The notes beneath the pieces are model-generated. The model worked only from the letters and a program-made list of their open reading frames with translations, made no database searches and was not told the origin of the DNA. Shown in pieces: positions 37,701-50,914 of a stretch of DNA of 64,000 nt (positions within the stretch are counted from its first letter, which is position 1; each line of letters begins with the position of its first letter). The position numbers and the translations under genes are program-made. Source of the DNA: Bugula neritina (taxonomy: Eukaryota; Bryozoa; Gymnolaemata; Cheilostomatida; Bugulidae); assembly GCA_964035545.1 (NCBI GenBank), contig OZ037767.1:1740680-1804679 (forward strand), written 5' to 3'.

Positions 37701-39701
37701 AACACCAAATTAGACAGACACTTGAGTAATGACTGATTTATCATTATGACTCTCTCACTCACCCATGACTGACTTATGACTCACCTGGCTGCTTCACCAA
37801 GCAGCAGTTGAGAAACTAAGACCATGTTATTGTTTTTATTTTGGTGACCGAAATGATGTGTGACTTGAGTATCTGATTTCTCGACTCAAGGTGGTACTGA
37901 GCTATAAGCATGCCCAGTGTGTTATCCAGTTACAGCTATTGTCGTAATTATGACAACTTGTTACAGTGTATTGTTAACCATTCATCAGGGTGTAACACTT
38001 GTCACCCTGTAATATGCATTGTGTGATCAGTTAAAGTTCTCTCTAGACTCTAGTAACTAGTTACTCTATTTCCCTTTGGTACAATCAGTACACACTGCAC
38101 TTACACTTCACCCTCTACTTACTGTATGTACTGTACATACACCTCCATGAGCTCTGGGGAAGGCATTTGGCCTTGTCTATCTTATTCGTAGACTGAGTTT
38201 CAACAAGATTATCTCCCCTTTGGTATTTCTAGTCTTGGAATTTTAATATTTAGTTTTATCTTACTGTGTTTATTCTATAGCACACTATTGCTATGCCACA
38301 TGTACTACTTGAGCACACTATTGCCACACCACACTTGCTACTCAGTGTTATCCTCTCTTGCAGGGATGCTAGCACTAAGGATAGGATGCTGAGGCTATCA
38401 GAACACCTGCTATGTCAGAGAAACTACTTTCCCGTCTACCCGCCCAGTACAGATACCAACCTGGACCTGGAGCTAAACGAGGAGTTTGGTGGGATCAGCA
38501 CCAGCCCCCACCTGCTGGTCATGTCCTCTAACTTCAACCAGTTTATCAAGGTAAAAACTGCATTCACTGCTGATAGTTTTGCTAATAGGAAATTTGGCTT
38601 CACTCACATAAAATGTAAATTTTGACATTTCAGGTTCCCAGGTTCTGCTTTGGCTCGTGTCACTCTTGATGGATAGTTTGTCACTCGACTATCTGAATCT
38701 CTCTTTCTGTCACTCGACTATCTGAATCTCTCTTTCTCTCCCTCGACTATCTGAATCTCTCTTTCTCTCACTCGACTATCTGAATCTCTCTTTCTCTCAC
38801 TCAACTATCTGAATCTCTCTTTCTCTCACTCGACTATCTGAATCTCTCTTTCTCTCACTCGACTATCTGAATCTCTCTTTCTCTCACTCTACTATCTGAA
38901 TCTCTCTTTCTCTCACTCGACTATCTGAATCTCTCTTTCTCTCACTCGACTATCTGAATCTCTCTTTCTCTCACTCGACTATCTAAATCTCTCTTTCTCT
39001 CACTCGACTATCTGAATCTCTCTTTCTCTCACTCGACTCTCTGAATCTCTCTTTTTCTCACTCGAATTGAATATGTGAATGTCTTTCTCTCTAACACACA
39101 CACACACTCACACCTCTCTGCCATGCATTAAAATACTGGAGTTGTCAATCTTTTAGATGAATTTGATGATTTAGTTTCCTTCCAAACATGTAAAATTTTG
39201 AGGATGTTGTAGATTTCATTTCCCCCTATGTCGTTACAACATTGTACTTGTACTTCGTTCAGTATATCAGAACTGCCCTGATAGTATTTAGTGATTATAT
39301 CATAAAGCTTGTTATATATATATTTGATGTTTCCTCCCTCTAATTCATATATCGTGATATGGTGTATCGTGATATGGTATAATATGATTTCTATTGTGTC
39401 ATTTCAACATATTGTAGAGCACAACATTTTATATATGTTGTAATATGTACTATATTTTACAGTATAGTGTAATAAATTTATTACTATATCATTGTGTTAC
39501 TATATTATTGTATTATTATATTATTATCTTATTGTATTATATAACATTATATTGTAGAGTGGTAAAAAGACGGTGTGTTGTAACCCTGGAAGACTGTGTA
39601 AAGGGGAGGGAGGTGGTACTTACTTAAGAATGGTCATTGACTCTATAGAAGACTCTGATAGTGTTATTGACAGTGTAAAGGCACAGGTCATACGAATATA
39701 A
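28713..39701 (+). CDS. POLA2: DNA polymerase alpha subunit B
   Basis: Fifteen exons: 28713-28791, 29396-29520, 29882-29955, 30275-30457, 30975-31165, 31855-31955, 32180-32329, 33128-33190, 33332-33487, 33752-33790, 34449-34522, 34865-34955, 35951-36063, 38364-38550, 39558-39701. They total 1770 nt, 589 residues (human 598), with all phases consistent. The protein is the regulatory B subunit of the polymerase alpha-primase complex that starts DNA replication. Order: N-terminal helical domain (EEFKFYGFYSIGQP), Ser/Thr-Pro-rich linker (SPVTPL, NTPVSNVSPL), FRYMFQKLQDK, OB-fold part (LCGQICCD ... SYSLFPGQ), then the inactive calcineurin-like phosphoesterase fold: MVACGPFTPDN, DVLILMGPFV, VSSDRDLHHEPVYPTPPY, the helical LLCQRNYFPVYPP, and the end AQVIRI. 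The exon 5 acceptor (CTGACTAG|GAG) is weak and chosen by phase. Introns 6, 7, 13 and 14 contain tandem arrays. Confidence 0.96.
32066..32190. repeat. 36-38-bp tandem repeat carrying the POLA2 exon 7 acceptor
   Basis: Three upstream copies of a unit containing CACTGTAG|GTGTACCTGTAC-like sequence (AG at 32069, 32107 and 32143) precede the true acceptor CACTGTAG|GTGTACCTGTGC at 32179/32180. The spacings are 38, 36 and 36 bp. Confidence 0.9.
32926..33050. repeat. 22-bp minisatellite in POLA2 intron 7
   Basis: Five to six copies of a 22-bp unit, AACTACATGTGTACAACACA plus GT, decaying at the right end. Confidence 0.95.
36420..36525. repeat. 21-bp pyrimidine-AG repeat in POLA2 intron 13
   Basis: About five copies of TCTTCTGTCTTCTCTCTAG plus TC on the plus (transcribed) strand. 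Each copy looks like a strong polypyrimidine tract plus acceptor AG, but the nearest true acceptor is at 38363. Confidence 0.92.
38655..39065. repeat. 29-bp minisatellite in POLA2 intron 14
   Basis: About 14 copies of a 29-bp unit containing CACTCGACTATCTGAATCTC followed by TCTTTCTCT, between the last two POLA2 exons. Confidence 0.95.
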
Positions 39702-40334
39702 ATACTGATGGAGTGATGTGAACACCCTTGGTTCACCTTATTACCAGAACACAATGTGTATAACATACTAGTACTAATTCTACCTGTGCTGGAGTGGCTA
39801 GCCAATGAGATGTAGGCTTGTAAATCATGCTAACCAATGAATTGTAGGCTTGTAAATACAATATATTTGTCCGCTTACTGAAAGAATTATATTAGAACTA
39901 CTATTTTTATAAAATGATATTTGCTAGCTGGTAATATAGTGTATATATTCTGTATATGCTGTATTAGCACTACTACCTGGTGTAATGACCATATATAATG
40001 ATATGTGTGTGACTGTGTATAACTCATTTACTCCAACTGGGGTCAATAAATTTAATGCATGGGTTTTGTATATTAATCTGATGTAGTCGTGTGACAAGAA
40101 GGGCAATAACTGATTGTGTAAATTATAATAATATATTTGTTTTCATATGTATAATATTGTAATATAATAATATATCTGTACTATTTATATGCCATTATAT
40201 CCACAATAGCTGCATTGCAATAATCTATGCACAATCTTTTCCTATAAATGTTTTGGTTATTTCACTGAGAAATTTAGTTCGTAGTACTATTGCTTCAATG
40301 TGTGCCCCCTGGGTTATAACTGCAGTTAACTATA

Positions 40335-40556
40335 CGCTCCTGATACTACTCACTATGCACCTCTGATACTACTCACTATGCACCTCTGATACTACTCACT
40401 ATGCACCTCTGATACTACTCACTATGCACCTCTGATACTACTCACTGTGCACCTCTGATACTACTCACTATGCACCTCTGATACTACTCACTATGCACCT
40501 CTGATACTACTCACTATGCACCTCTGATACTACTTACTATGCACCTCTGATACTAC
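40335..40556. repeat. 23-bp minisatellite
   Basis: About ten near-identical copies of a 23-bp unit, GCACCTCTGATACTACTCAC plus TAT. Confidence 0.96.
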
Positions 40557-40634
40557 TCCGGGCCTACACTACCTGAGTATATACCAGCAGCCAGGATAGT
40601 ACTTGAGGAACTGCAAAATCGGACAAAAATGATA

Positions 40635-40735
40635 TAGGAACACACACCACAGCACAAAACACACAGCACACACACAGCACAAAACACACAGCACACACAC
40701 AGCACAAAACACACAACACACACACGCAGCACATG
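40635..40735. repeat. CACAGCACAAAACACA repeat
   Basis: Tandem CA-rich array with a unit of about 27 bp, near 40635-40735. Confidence 0.9.
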
Positions 40736-43700
40736 CATTAATATAACTTATATGTTATAACAAAAGTCAGCTAGTCTAAAGTAGAAGATTTGAGAGTAGG
40801 AAGGGTGACTTCCCTTGACTGTTGATTGATCTGTTGAGTGGCATGCTGCCTATTTATAGTGGTGGTGGTGCTGCCCGAGTTCAAACTACTACTACATGCA
40901 CCCAGTGTATTAATTTAATGAGGGGTTGTGTAATTGTTCTTATAATTAGTTGTCAAAAAATGATTAAATGGGAGATCTACTTGAAGTTAGTATATATTAT
41001 TATAACTTGGGTTTGCCTAGGGAGAAGCTCCCCATAACCACAGCTAGGCTGTAACATCACAAATATTAATTATCTGGTGGTTGCAAGCTAGCTCTTAGAT
41101 TAATACCACCTTACGCAAATAAATAGTCCTAGTTATGACACTAAAGCATCATATCCCTACCTGCATCTCTTCTTACCTAGTGCTAGTCCTAGCTAGACTC
41201 TAGTGTGAGAATTTATCAGACTATCGAATAAAATAGTGGGGTTTTGCATTCAAGCAATAAACTTAGGCTAAACAAAGATCAACAGCACAGAGTCTTTTGC
41301 AACGAGAAGGGGGGAAAAGCACCACCTATGTCAATAGAAGATTTTCGAAGAACTCGGCTAATATAAATATATTTTCCACAGCAAAAAATAAATTATATAT
41401 TTTGGGGCCATGATAAATGAACAGTCAATGATACAACCTTATTTCAACATTTCTCTCTACAATGAAGAGTGTTTCTCTTAGATCTCTCATACTCACTTGT
41501 AGAGTTACTAGTTTCTCAACTCCAGTATTTTATTCAGCAACATTCATCAGTCGAATATTCAACTGTGTTGCAACAAAGTATTTGGTTATAAATTTGATAA
41601 ATGAACATTATTAGATACAAAAATTTTCTCATAAATTTAGCTTGATACTGATCCTGTGCTAAATATATTATATACAGATAATATAAAACTATTTTTATTG
41701 TCTTAAAAGGAAACAATTATTTCTAAATTTGTAATAATTTATTATGATAATAGATTAGATTTATTGTATCATATACTTCAGATAACGTCAAAGTTTCTAT
41801 AAAGGAAACGCTCAATTATATTTATGATTAAATTTTGGGTAGTGGCTCTTCACAAATTCTAATTGTTAAGATGGGACATCATGCATCACCCCCCTCTAGC
41901 AATGACATTTTATTTTGAATCATTTCTCGACTATCATGATACATCACAAGTCCAACATGTAAGAGAATTTATGCTTTTAATTAAATCACAATGATGGCAA
42001 TTAAATCAAATTGCATTTTCATAAGTATGCTAATATGCCCTATGCCTGACTGTACCATGCAGTATTTAAAATTCTTTTTACAATCAGACCTATGTAACAT
42101 CATACTATATACTAGTTCAGCATGAATTGCCAATGGACAGAGTATTGATAGAGAAAGTGTCTGCAAGCACCTTGCTATCCATGCCACACATGGTCGCAAT
42201 ATGCACATGTGCAGAGTTGTAGACATGCACACACTTCCGATGGATGTATCATAAAAATATAGACACGCTGTAGCATGTGCTCTGCAGGTGATAAATTGGC
42301 TATATAACTTTAATCAAAGTGTATTCAGTGGATAGAAAGTAACTTTTAACAAATATGTACAGCATGTACAGTTTATATCTGCATATACAATGTGTTGTTA
42401 TATGTTGAACTAAGTCTTTAAAAAACTGTGAATTATGTTGATTTTGTATATTGCACGAAACACAAGTCCTTCTATACAAGGGATACAAGTCCCTCTGCTA
42501 TATCCTCTATACAAGGGACACAAGTCCCTCTACCATATATCCTCTAAGAACATAATATCCTCTGCTAACCTCACCAGAGATGTTATCTTACGGTACCACC
42601 TTATGTCAACCAATTACTAAAACTGAATTTTGCCATTAATCTATTCGAAACTAAAAATATCCAATTCAACTGTTTGAAACTTCAGAATGCTGATAACATC
42701 CCAAATAAATTATGCAAATTCAAATCGCAGAGCCAAACGGTAAGATTATGATAAATGATGTGATACTTTAGGAATAAATGCCCCAGCATTGTGATATTAA
42801 CTTCACAGCTCATCAAATAGTCTATTAAAAAGTTTCCTTTCACCTTTATTAAAGTGTTATATGAAGGGTATATTTGATAACTTTGCTACGTGCAGGTAAA
42901 TAAAAATACTTCAAACTATCTGGCAAGGATTAGTTCTAGTCTGAGAATTACAAGTTTTAGTCTTAGACTTAGGCTTGCATCAAATAATATTTTACTTCAA
43001 AATTACTCTATTTGAGAATAATAAAATTCGAAGTTATCCCCTCTGCCATTCAAATCCAATGTTACTTAGTATATTGCGTATATACCCATTAGTGCATAGC
43101 TTGGTTATAGCAATAGTTATGAGCTAATGAATGTTTAGCCAGTGGTAAACAATATGGCGCTAGCTAACATTTCAACTTATTTTTCATTTGCTGTTGAAAT
43201 CTGGAAGCAATACCTATAACTGCGAAAGAAACATGTCATTAACCTATGTAACTAACCTACCACTTACGAATTTGCATTGTAATCATAACACTGCAAATCA
43301 TATTATATTATATCATACAAATTGACTAAGTTTATAAGGAAAAAGCAATTCATGTTATGGGCCCATTTATTCAAGCTGAAACACTGCTATCATGATCGGA
43401 GCTCTACATGCAAGAGCGAGTTGAGAGGTGCCCATAAGTTGTGATTTCTATATTTGAAGTAGCCAACACGAGCTTTCACACGTGCTTTATGGAGTGTCAT
43501 GTAATATTTTTTTACAAAAATTCAGCTGGTACTTTACTAAAGCATAGAGAAATGCAAGTCCAGGGTATTGTTTTTGACACGTGATCTGGTATGCTACTGC
43601 TAACAAGCTAACATGCTGGTCCAACACCAAGTAGGTGCAAGCTCTTAGCAAGCAGTTGTTCCCACAATGTCATTTCAAGAAAGACATAAAGTTATATTTT

Positions 43701-44121
43701 TCTTACATAATTTATTGTTAAATAAAACTAAAGTTGTGAGCATAAGAAATGTTGGCTATGAATAACTGAGAGTAAAAGTATGAACAAATGAGCGAGGAGG
43801 GAGATAATTAGCTATAAATATCCCTCCATGATACACAATTACCAGCTAATATTTACAGACACTTGGAATGACTAAACGAAAATATTTCCATAGACTTCGG
43901 TACAAAAATATGTACAAAAATATAAGTAGATAAATACATCCCATAGCAGTTTCTTGCAATTAATCACCAATTTAATGCTATTACTTAGGCTATGAAATGA
44001 ATGACTAGTCAGAGTGGGGCAAAGCCCACTGTAACTCTAAAGTGGGTAGGTCACTGGTGCCTCCGAAAACATTAGATTTCTGATGCATGGAACTGAAGCT
44101 AAAAGTCTGACTAGTTATTAC

Positions 44122-47100
44122 TCAGTGAGTTCTTCCACCGAAGCAGCTGAGTAGAGACTTGAGACCGCGATGCCGTTTTGGTTTATTGCTGACTATTTGA
44201 TGTCTAAAGTGAAATCGTTGCTTGTCCATGCCAGTCATTATGGCCATATCAAACACCTCTTTCAACTTAGTTTGAGTCAAACTACTGCACTCAATGTAAG
44301 ACACTGCGCCGATACGGTCGGCCAGTTGTCTGCCCATGCTACTGGTGACTGGTGACTCATTGTATCGGTGCAGTTCTACAAGCACTCTGACGTCATTGCG
44401 GAGGTCCGTCTGCGTACCGACTAGTATTATGGGTATTTTAGGTGCATATTGTTTCAGCTCGGGTATCCATTTCTCTGTTATATTGTGGAAGGATGTGGGA
44501 GAGACGACACTGTAGCATAAAAGGAATATATCTGTTCCAGGGTAGCATAGAGGGCGGAGGGAATCAAAATCATCCTGCAAAAAAGAGAAACATACAATTT
44601 TGATGTTTCGAAGACATTTAATTTCATGATTATTCGAATGGCAGTGAGTGAGAGGAAAACAGACGATTTTTGATGGCAAGAAACTAAGTGGACAGCCATT
44701 GTCTAGTAGATAGGTGAAAAGCAGTAGCAGTTCCTACTAGCAGTGCAAGAGATAGTTACTGCGGAGTAACTGGGACTGAGTGATAGTAGCTGAACAAGCT
44801 AGAGATGACACTGTGCTACATCTATTTATATTATACAGAATTATCCAGCCAGTATTCAAATAGATACCAACATACCGTTAGATAACACAAACTTCTACCT
44901 GACTTATCAGCTAAATTGATATTAAAAAACCTATAAAACCAGTCGTTGGCTTCGTGACTGAGTCATGGCGTAGAATTACCTGTACCCTTCCGGCACCTGA
45001 CTTTACCTGCGGGCACCACCACAACTTGCAGTGCAAACAACCAAAGAACAGAATAATTAAAACTAAATTAAGAACTAGTGGTCGCTGAGCGTGGCTAACA
45101 AGTACAGACTTGTCCATTACAACTCTTTGCACACTGGACGAACAGACAGACAAAAGGCATTGAGAGATGACTGCTTATCAGCTGTATTACGTAATATTTA
45201 TAGATTCAAAGTCCAGATATTACTAGATAACTCAGCTGATCACTGGAAAACTTGCAATTCTTGGTTTGTAGACTGCATAGTGCAAAAGTTAAGTATTAGT
45301 TACACTAACATATAGTTTAGTATTAGTTTGTGTCAGTCGCGACTGCAGGGCTGTGATTATAGGATTGAGAAATGTTTACTGGGGCCTTGGAGACAGACAA
45401 AATAAAAGCAAACACTAAAAAGCCATTAGCAAAGAAAACTGGGTATTATGGCTTAAAGCAACTTGCAGGCTAATGTCGGTTATATGACTGTCGTTAAGTC
45501 ACTATTGTCTAATGTTGAATGAATGATAACCAGTCATAAAGAGCTGGATTTAAAGGGTTTATTGTATAATCAACTAGTTAGGAAACTGAAGTTCAATATT
45601 GACAAATAAGATTACATAACTTAAGGACTAATTTATATCTAAGTTGCACTGGCATTCTCTATTCAGAATGGATCAATTCAGCTTTTCTTTTATATTTCGT
45701 AAAAAATTCTAATGACGATACTAGCCACTTAACTCCAGGAAATGCTGTAAAGTTTACACAATAAATGCTTTAAATAGTCGAGAATTTCTCAACTATTTAG
45801 CTCTTTACTTGCTGTTTAGCAATATGGTTCTTTTCATGTTGCCGAAAAACCGATTTTTCTGAAAAGAAGTAGAAAAGGAGAATTTTTACGTCAATAATTC
45901 ATTCTGTGCGGAATTGAAGAAGGTGTCATTGATTTTAAATAGTTAATATAATGTAGAATATTTGCAGACGCTTGGGTAAATATTTACAATGCTTAGAGGT
46001 GGAAAGAATGAGCTAAGTGCTTTCTATTGTGCGTGGTTATAGATTAGAAATATCATACTGGGTGAATTGAGAGAGGTGCAGACGTAGAGAGAAGCAGAAG
46101 GATGAAGATATAGATGAACTATTTGCAGAAGTTGAAAACACTTGTTTAGAAGAAGTTGAAAACTTTTTAACAAAACAAATCCCATACTGCTTTAGTAAAA
46201 AACTGGTATAGAAATTCGATGAACAGGGTTCAATTTTACACAAAAATTGCTTGCCGAGTTAAAAATCATCAACATAATTTCTTTAAATTTATGGGGTAGA
46301 CTAAAAGCACTCACCTGTCCTGCAGTGTCGCACAGTTGCAAGTGTACTGGCTGTTCGTCTACCGAAACTACGGCTAAAAAAGAGCAAAATACATATTACA
46401 ACTTTTTTAAATCACGAGATTTGACATCATTTCATTGTAACTTATATAAAGCAAATATCCCCAAAAGAGAGGCATAATACATATGCACTGATTAGCACCA
46501 GTGACTGCTACAAGTTTGTCCTCCACCCAGCTATTGGATGCAGCTAGAATTACATAATTATGCTATGGCAGAGGTCAGACAGTAAAGTAGTAAATAAATA
46601 CTCTCCCACTCTGTAACTATAGCTGGTATTTAAAACACTCAAATGTGAAGAAAGCCCATCAACAAGGCTTTTGTTTCATTCACTGAAACCTAAAAGCTTA
46701 CATTGATTTTTGTATCGTATATCAGTCTTGTTTTACTTTACGATATTGGCTGCCATGTAAGATATTATTGTCAATTATGTAATATTATAGCGGCTTATTG
46801 TTGTGCTTTACAGTTGGGTTGTAAACAATACATTCTTTTGTCTGTATAATGTTTGTTAGCATCACCTGATTGCTGGAATTTGGTTTGTGGGAGTTTACAA
46901 GATTAGATCTAAAAATCAGTTAAGTCAACCGCAGTTCTTATAGTTTTATAAAGTTAGGGTCATTGGACAAGAAAGAAAATATTTATCCAGATTTTGCCGT
47001 GCAATACAAGTTTATTTTGGTAGTCCCTTTATTTTAGTGCAGTGAGGAGAGTTGTGCAAACAAGAACTAGCAGAGTAAACACTTAGCAATGAGTTTGAAT

Positions 47101-50100
47101 TAGCTAACAATGGCAAAGTTGACACCCTTTAGACTGTACTAAACAATGCAAGGACGGAAAGACAATCTAGCTCACTGGTGTGGGACCTATTAACGTCCTA
47201 TCATATTCAAGATATTATCACGATCTTTTAGTGCTCAAGTATTCTTCTATCTACCTCCAGGCAATCAACATAACCCCAGAAACAATAGAAAACAGGGTGT
47301 ACCATGAGAAATGTATCTTCGTTAATTAAATCATTAAACACAGAAAAAGCACTTGACGAATCTTGTCTCACACTTGGATTAATTAGCTAATACAGCTACT
47401 GATCCACAAACAGGCGCGCATTCATTGAAAGCCTGGGTTTTACAGCAAAATAGAGATACGACAGGTGAACCACCCGACTTCAACACATTTGGGCTTATGT
47501 CTCTGAAGCTTTTTCTGCAGACTATAGCCTTAGGCCGTGTCATGATACCATAAGATAATGGCAACTTTGTTTGCTGTAGCCTCTCTCCCATCCCAGGTGA
47601 AGAATTAACCCCAATACTCCGGTGCTACCTAACATTGAATCTAACTTCTTAGAACTTTACACTACTTCTCTTTCCAGCTACAGCTATGTTTAGTAAATGG
47701 TGTGACAGTCAAGCCATTTATGGTGAATCAAATAATAGTTATTGTTTACTAATACTATTTGGTAACATATCTGTACTTATATTAACCTATAATTTTGCAG
47801 GTAGAATTATCACTCACTGTACAAGTCAACTGTGAGTTAAAATATGCCACATCATGCCACAAAGCAGATGTTGAAGAGATGTTTAGGGGTGTAGTATTGA
47901 ATTTCCAATATTTAGTCTGAATTCCAGACTTTTCCCAGGAAATGATACCAAGGAAATGGAGTTATTGAAACTCCGAACTAATGTAGCACAGAGTTGCATA
48001 ATATTTTATTGCCGTAACAGTGATATATTGTATACTGCTCAAGTTTTACTGCAATCTTTGCAACATAACGGCAACATAAATATAGATATAAACAGGAGAT
48101 AAAGATGAAAGCTAGAAATAAATTGCCATTTACGAGCAAAAACAGGGAGAAATAATAATAATATACCATTACAGAAAGAGGCAAACTGAGGGAATAGGTA
48201 AAGCTGTAACTATCATTATAATCTTGATGGATTGCTTCGCGTCAATTTTCTAAGAAGTGTATATTATAATTGCCAGTTATACTAGAATTCTACCTTTCAG
48301 TAATGTGACAAGATAATTGCAAAGGTTTCAATTCTCACAAAAGCTGAGTTACCCAACACAACCATAGCTGTTGGTTAAAATACATTGCATATAGGAGAGA
48401 CTGACTGGCATTATATAATTAGCTTCTAGTTGCAAGTTGCATCGGACTAGCTTAGCAGACACGCTCATAAGTAACTATGACTAGTGCTATAGTATTACAC
48501 TGTGTGTTAGTTAATATTCTATATTCAGTTTTACAGCCAATAAATGCATACCGCACCCTACATGCATGTTATACTGTGCATTATAAATTATATATTAAAA
48601 GTTATATAAGATAGGTATACCGTACAATATAATGTAATATATATAGTAATATTACTCTAATCTCTACCCTGAAATTACTAGTTAATGTTCAATTCCCTAC
48701 TTTTATTCCATTACAAGTTCTACAATGTTTGCAGCTCGCACTAGCAGCTGTCTATTGTGCAAACTCATCTAAGCCAATTTAATCCCCTCAATAACTTGGG
48801 CTTACAGGTTCATATGAATAATTTATATACCATAAAGTTTAATTGATTTCACAGGGCCCGCCTGTTACTATATTGGCCCCAGTTTTACTGAGGTTATTAT
48901 ATAACTACTAGCAAGATGGCTAATATATGATGACTCATCGTGAGTCAATATGAGTTGAGCTCCGACTGAGAGAGCATCTATGATGCATTAATGTTGTTAC
49001 TAAATCTAATCTATGCTATCAAATATGATGCCAAGCTAAATGTTAGGTTAATAACTTAGCTAAATGTTAGTTCAGCATCTTGTAAGGACTCTAGACGAAA
49101 CACCCCTACTACAATCTATACCAATAATGAAACAGTGGCTAACTAAAGATTTTCAGACAGAAAACAAACAGTGTGTTGACTGAACGAGCAGGCACAATAG
49201 TCGAATTACTCCCAAGCACGATATCAACGCTTCACCACCTACCCTATAATGCAGACAATACCCAGTGTTGATGGTTTAAATTTAGAGTCATGATATGTTA
49301 CAACCCCTGTTTTCAAATAACAATCTGTTGGTGCGGAAGGGCTCATTGTGAAATGTTCATTCGAAATAGCATTTTGATGAAGTTGCACTCCACCCATTTG
49401 ACCCACACAGCATGCATGTATTACACAGGTGAATGGGCGATTACACCTTATATTTAGCTCAGTTCTCTTTTAATTTACTTGTAACATAAACACAGCACAA
49501 ATATTCCCAGGCTACATTATAGTGTAGTGAGTATTATTATTAATTAGGAATGCAAAGATGGCCTGATTACTGCCACTTGTATCACTTTACATCTGATGTC
49601 AATTAGTCTCACCATTGCTGCCTTCTTGCTGCCTCTACAAGTACTTTTTCCCAGACAAGCCGCAGTGTCAGGGATACTATTGTTAATTAATCTCGAGTGC
49701 AAACTACAATTTGGATGTTTATTCACGTGATGAGATGGGAATACTGTTTGTTTAGCCTGTTTTGGGAATTTAATTTTTGTACTGAGCCTGATTTTAGTGC
49801 TAAATTCCAGTAGCATTTGTAGACTACTATGTTAATATATTAGTATACATGATACAAAATATAGCATTGTCACAGCCAGCTGGAAATCCGGGTTACATTT
49901 AAATGGCTAAATGGGAAAAAATGTAAACACAGCAAAGCCACCGATTGTATGTATATTATCAGAAGTATTTGGGACTTCAATATTTCTTATAGTTGCAGAG
50001 TTGAGAATTACCATTATAATATTAATTGCAAACTAAATTTAATGAATATTGGCTTTCAGTTTAAGCAAAGAAAATATTGGTCATTAACTTTTAAAAAATT

Positions 50101-50551
50101 ACAACTTATTCATATTAATAGCAATAGTGATACTCATACTCATGCTCGTACTGTTGACAAATTATTGTTGTATTTCTATTACTATTACCAAATTATTCAT
50201 GTATTTATTCATCATGGTGATCTTACATGCTGCTAAAAGTAAAACTCAAAAAGTAGATTTGAGAGAGGTAAAAATAAGAGAGGAAGACATTCTCACAATG
50301 ATCAAGAGTTCTTCTTTATAAGAACATGACTTACCTGTGTATTTATCGAATGCTGTCGGGATGTATTCTGTAGGGTAACCATTTGTAGTGTAACTAACAA
50401 CCAAACTCGTCTTCCCAATAGCCCCATCGCCAACCAGCACACATTTTATCTTCTTCATACCTATATTTTTCGTTTGTCGTAAAGCTGTGCTCATTTCTTC
50501 TGATAATATAATCTCACTATCTTGCAGGTATGGTGGCATTACTCTCTGCAT
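44122..50551 (-). CDS. RHOU/RHOV-like atypical Rho GTPase
   Basis: Three exons in transcription order: 50551-50335, 46373-46315, 44574-44122; 729 nt, 242 residues. Human RHOU (258) and RHOV (236) are similar in length. Motifs: P-loop GDGAIGKTS (residues 41-49), switch I segment [23 protein letters not shown] (88-92), [11 protein letters not shown] after it, TQTD (146-149) for guanine recognition, and ECSS (187-190). The signatures [17 protein letters not shown] and [12 protein letters not shown] favour RHOU/RHOV over Cdc42 or Rac. Relatives act at membranes on actin, adhesion and PAK kinases and exchange nucleotide quickly. The N-terminal extension is short and lacks the long proline-rich SH3-binding tail of RHOU. 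The C-terminus is basic ([10 protein letters not shown]) and ends SCFGGRTH, with neither a CAAX box nor the CCFV-type palmitoylated end. It is divergent from GINS1. Two in-frame ATGs (residues 1 and 5) make the start slightly uncertain. Confidence 0.93.
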
Positions 50552-50914
50552 CTGTTACACACTTCTACACTTCTCTTGTTTTCTTGCATTAATGATGCAT
50601 ATTGTTAGTGCAGCAGGCGTTCAAATCTTTTTTCGATATTTTGGGCGGTGCCCTATTGCAAATGGGCGGTGCTTTATGGTTTAGTTAGATCGATTGTCTC
50701 CCCATTTAATAGTAGGTGAGCTATCGGTTTTTAGACGATGACGACTGTAATCGAGTTTGTCAAAACGTAAGTCAATAACTACCTTGACCTATGTGGCGGG
50801 TATTTTTGATAGAAAACAGGAAAAACTGAAGATAGATGTAAAATAATTATAATATTTTAATTAAATGAAACTTAAATCATAAAGGAGATTTGTTTTTTTT
50901 GTAGCATTGAAATC
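50552..50914. promoter_or_regulatory. Divergent promoter of the Rho GTPase gene (-) and GINS1 (+)
   Basis: The start codons are 363 bp apart. Two copies of TGGGCGGTGC, each a GC-box-like GGGCGG, lie at 50642 and 50663, exactly 21 bp apart. A third GGCGGG occurs at 50795-50800 in TGTGGCGGGTATTTT, resembling an E2F core. A probable GINS1 5' exon with donor AAAAC|GTAAGT ends at 50766, and an acceptor TTTTTTTTGTAG ends at 50904. Factor binding is inferred. Confidence 0.5.
50738..50766 (+). CDS. GINS1: Possible alternative upstream coding exon of GINS1
   Basis: ATG at 50738 opens a 29-nt stretch ending AAAAC|GTAAGT. Splicing to the acceptor at 50904 joins it in frame with the canonical ATG and would add 13 residues (MTTVIEFVKTIEI) before MFGVKC. 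PSF1 proteins normally start at the MF position, so the exon may be only 5' UTR. The donor and acceptor are both good. Confidence 0.4.

Larger units (their letters stand above)
39702..44121. other. Intergenic region between convergent POLA2 and Rho GTPase gene
   Basis: Tail-to-tail interval. An AATAAA at about 40045 is a candidate POLA2 poly(A) signal. Two tandem arrays lie at 40335-40556 and 40635-40735, and a roughly 42-bp direct duplication with AGGGACACAAGTCCCT lies at about 42460-42545. I could not support any gene in the rest. Confidence 0.65.

Noticed and set aside
45091-50236. Several 60-95-codon frames inside the Rho GTPase introns, for example 47379-47591 and 49544-49816
   Set aside because: No family resemblance and no consistent splicing with the gene. 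They may be decayed repeats, but I cannot support them.
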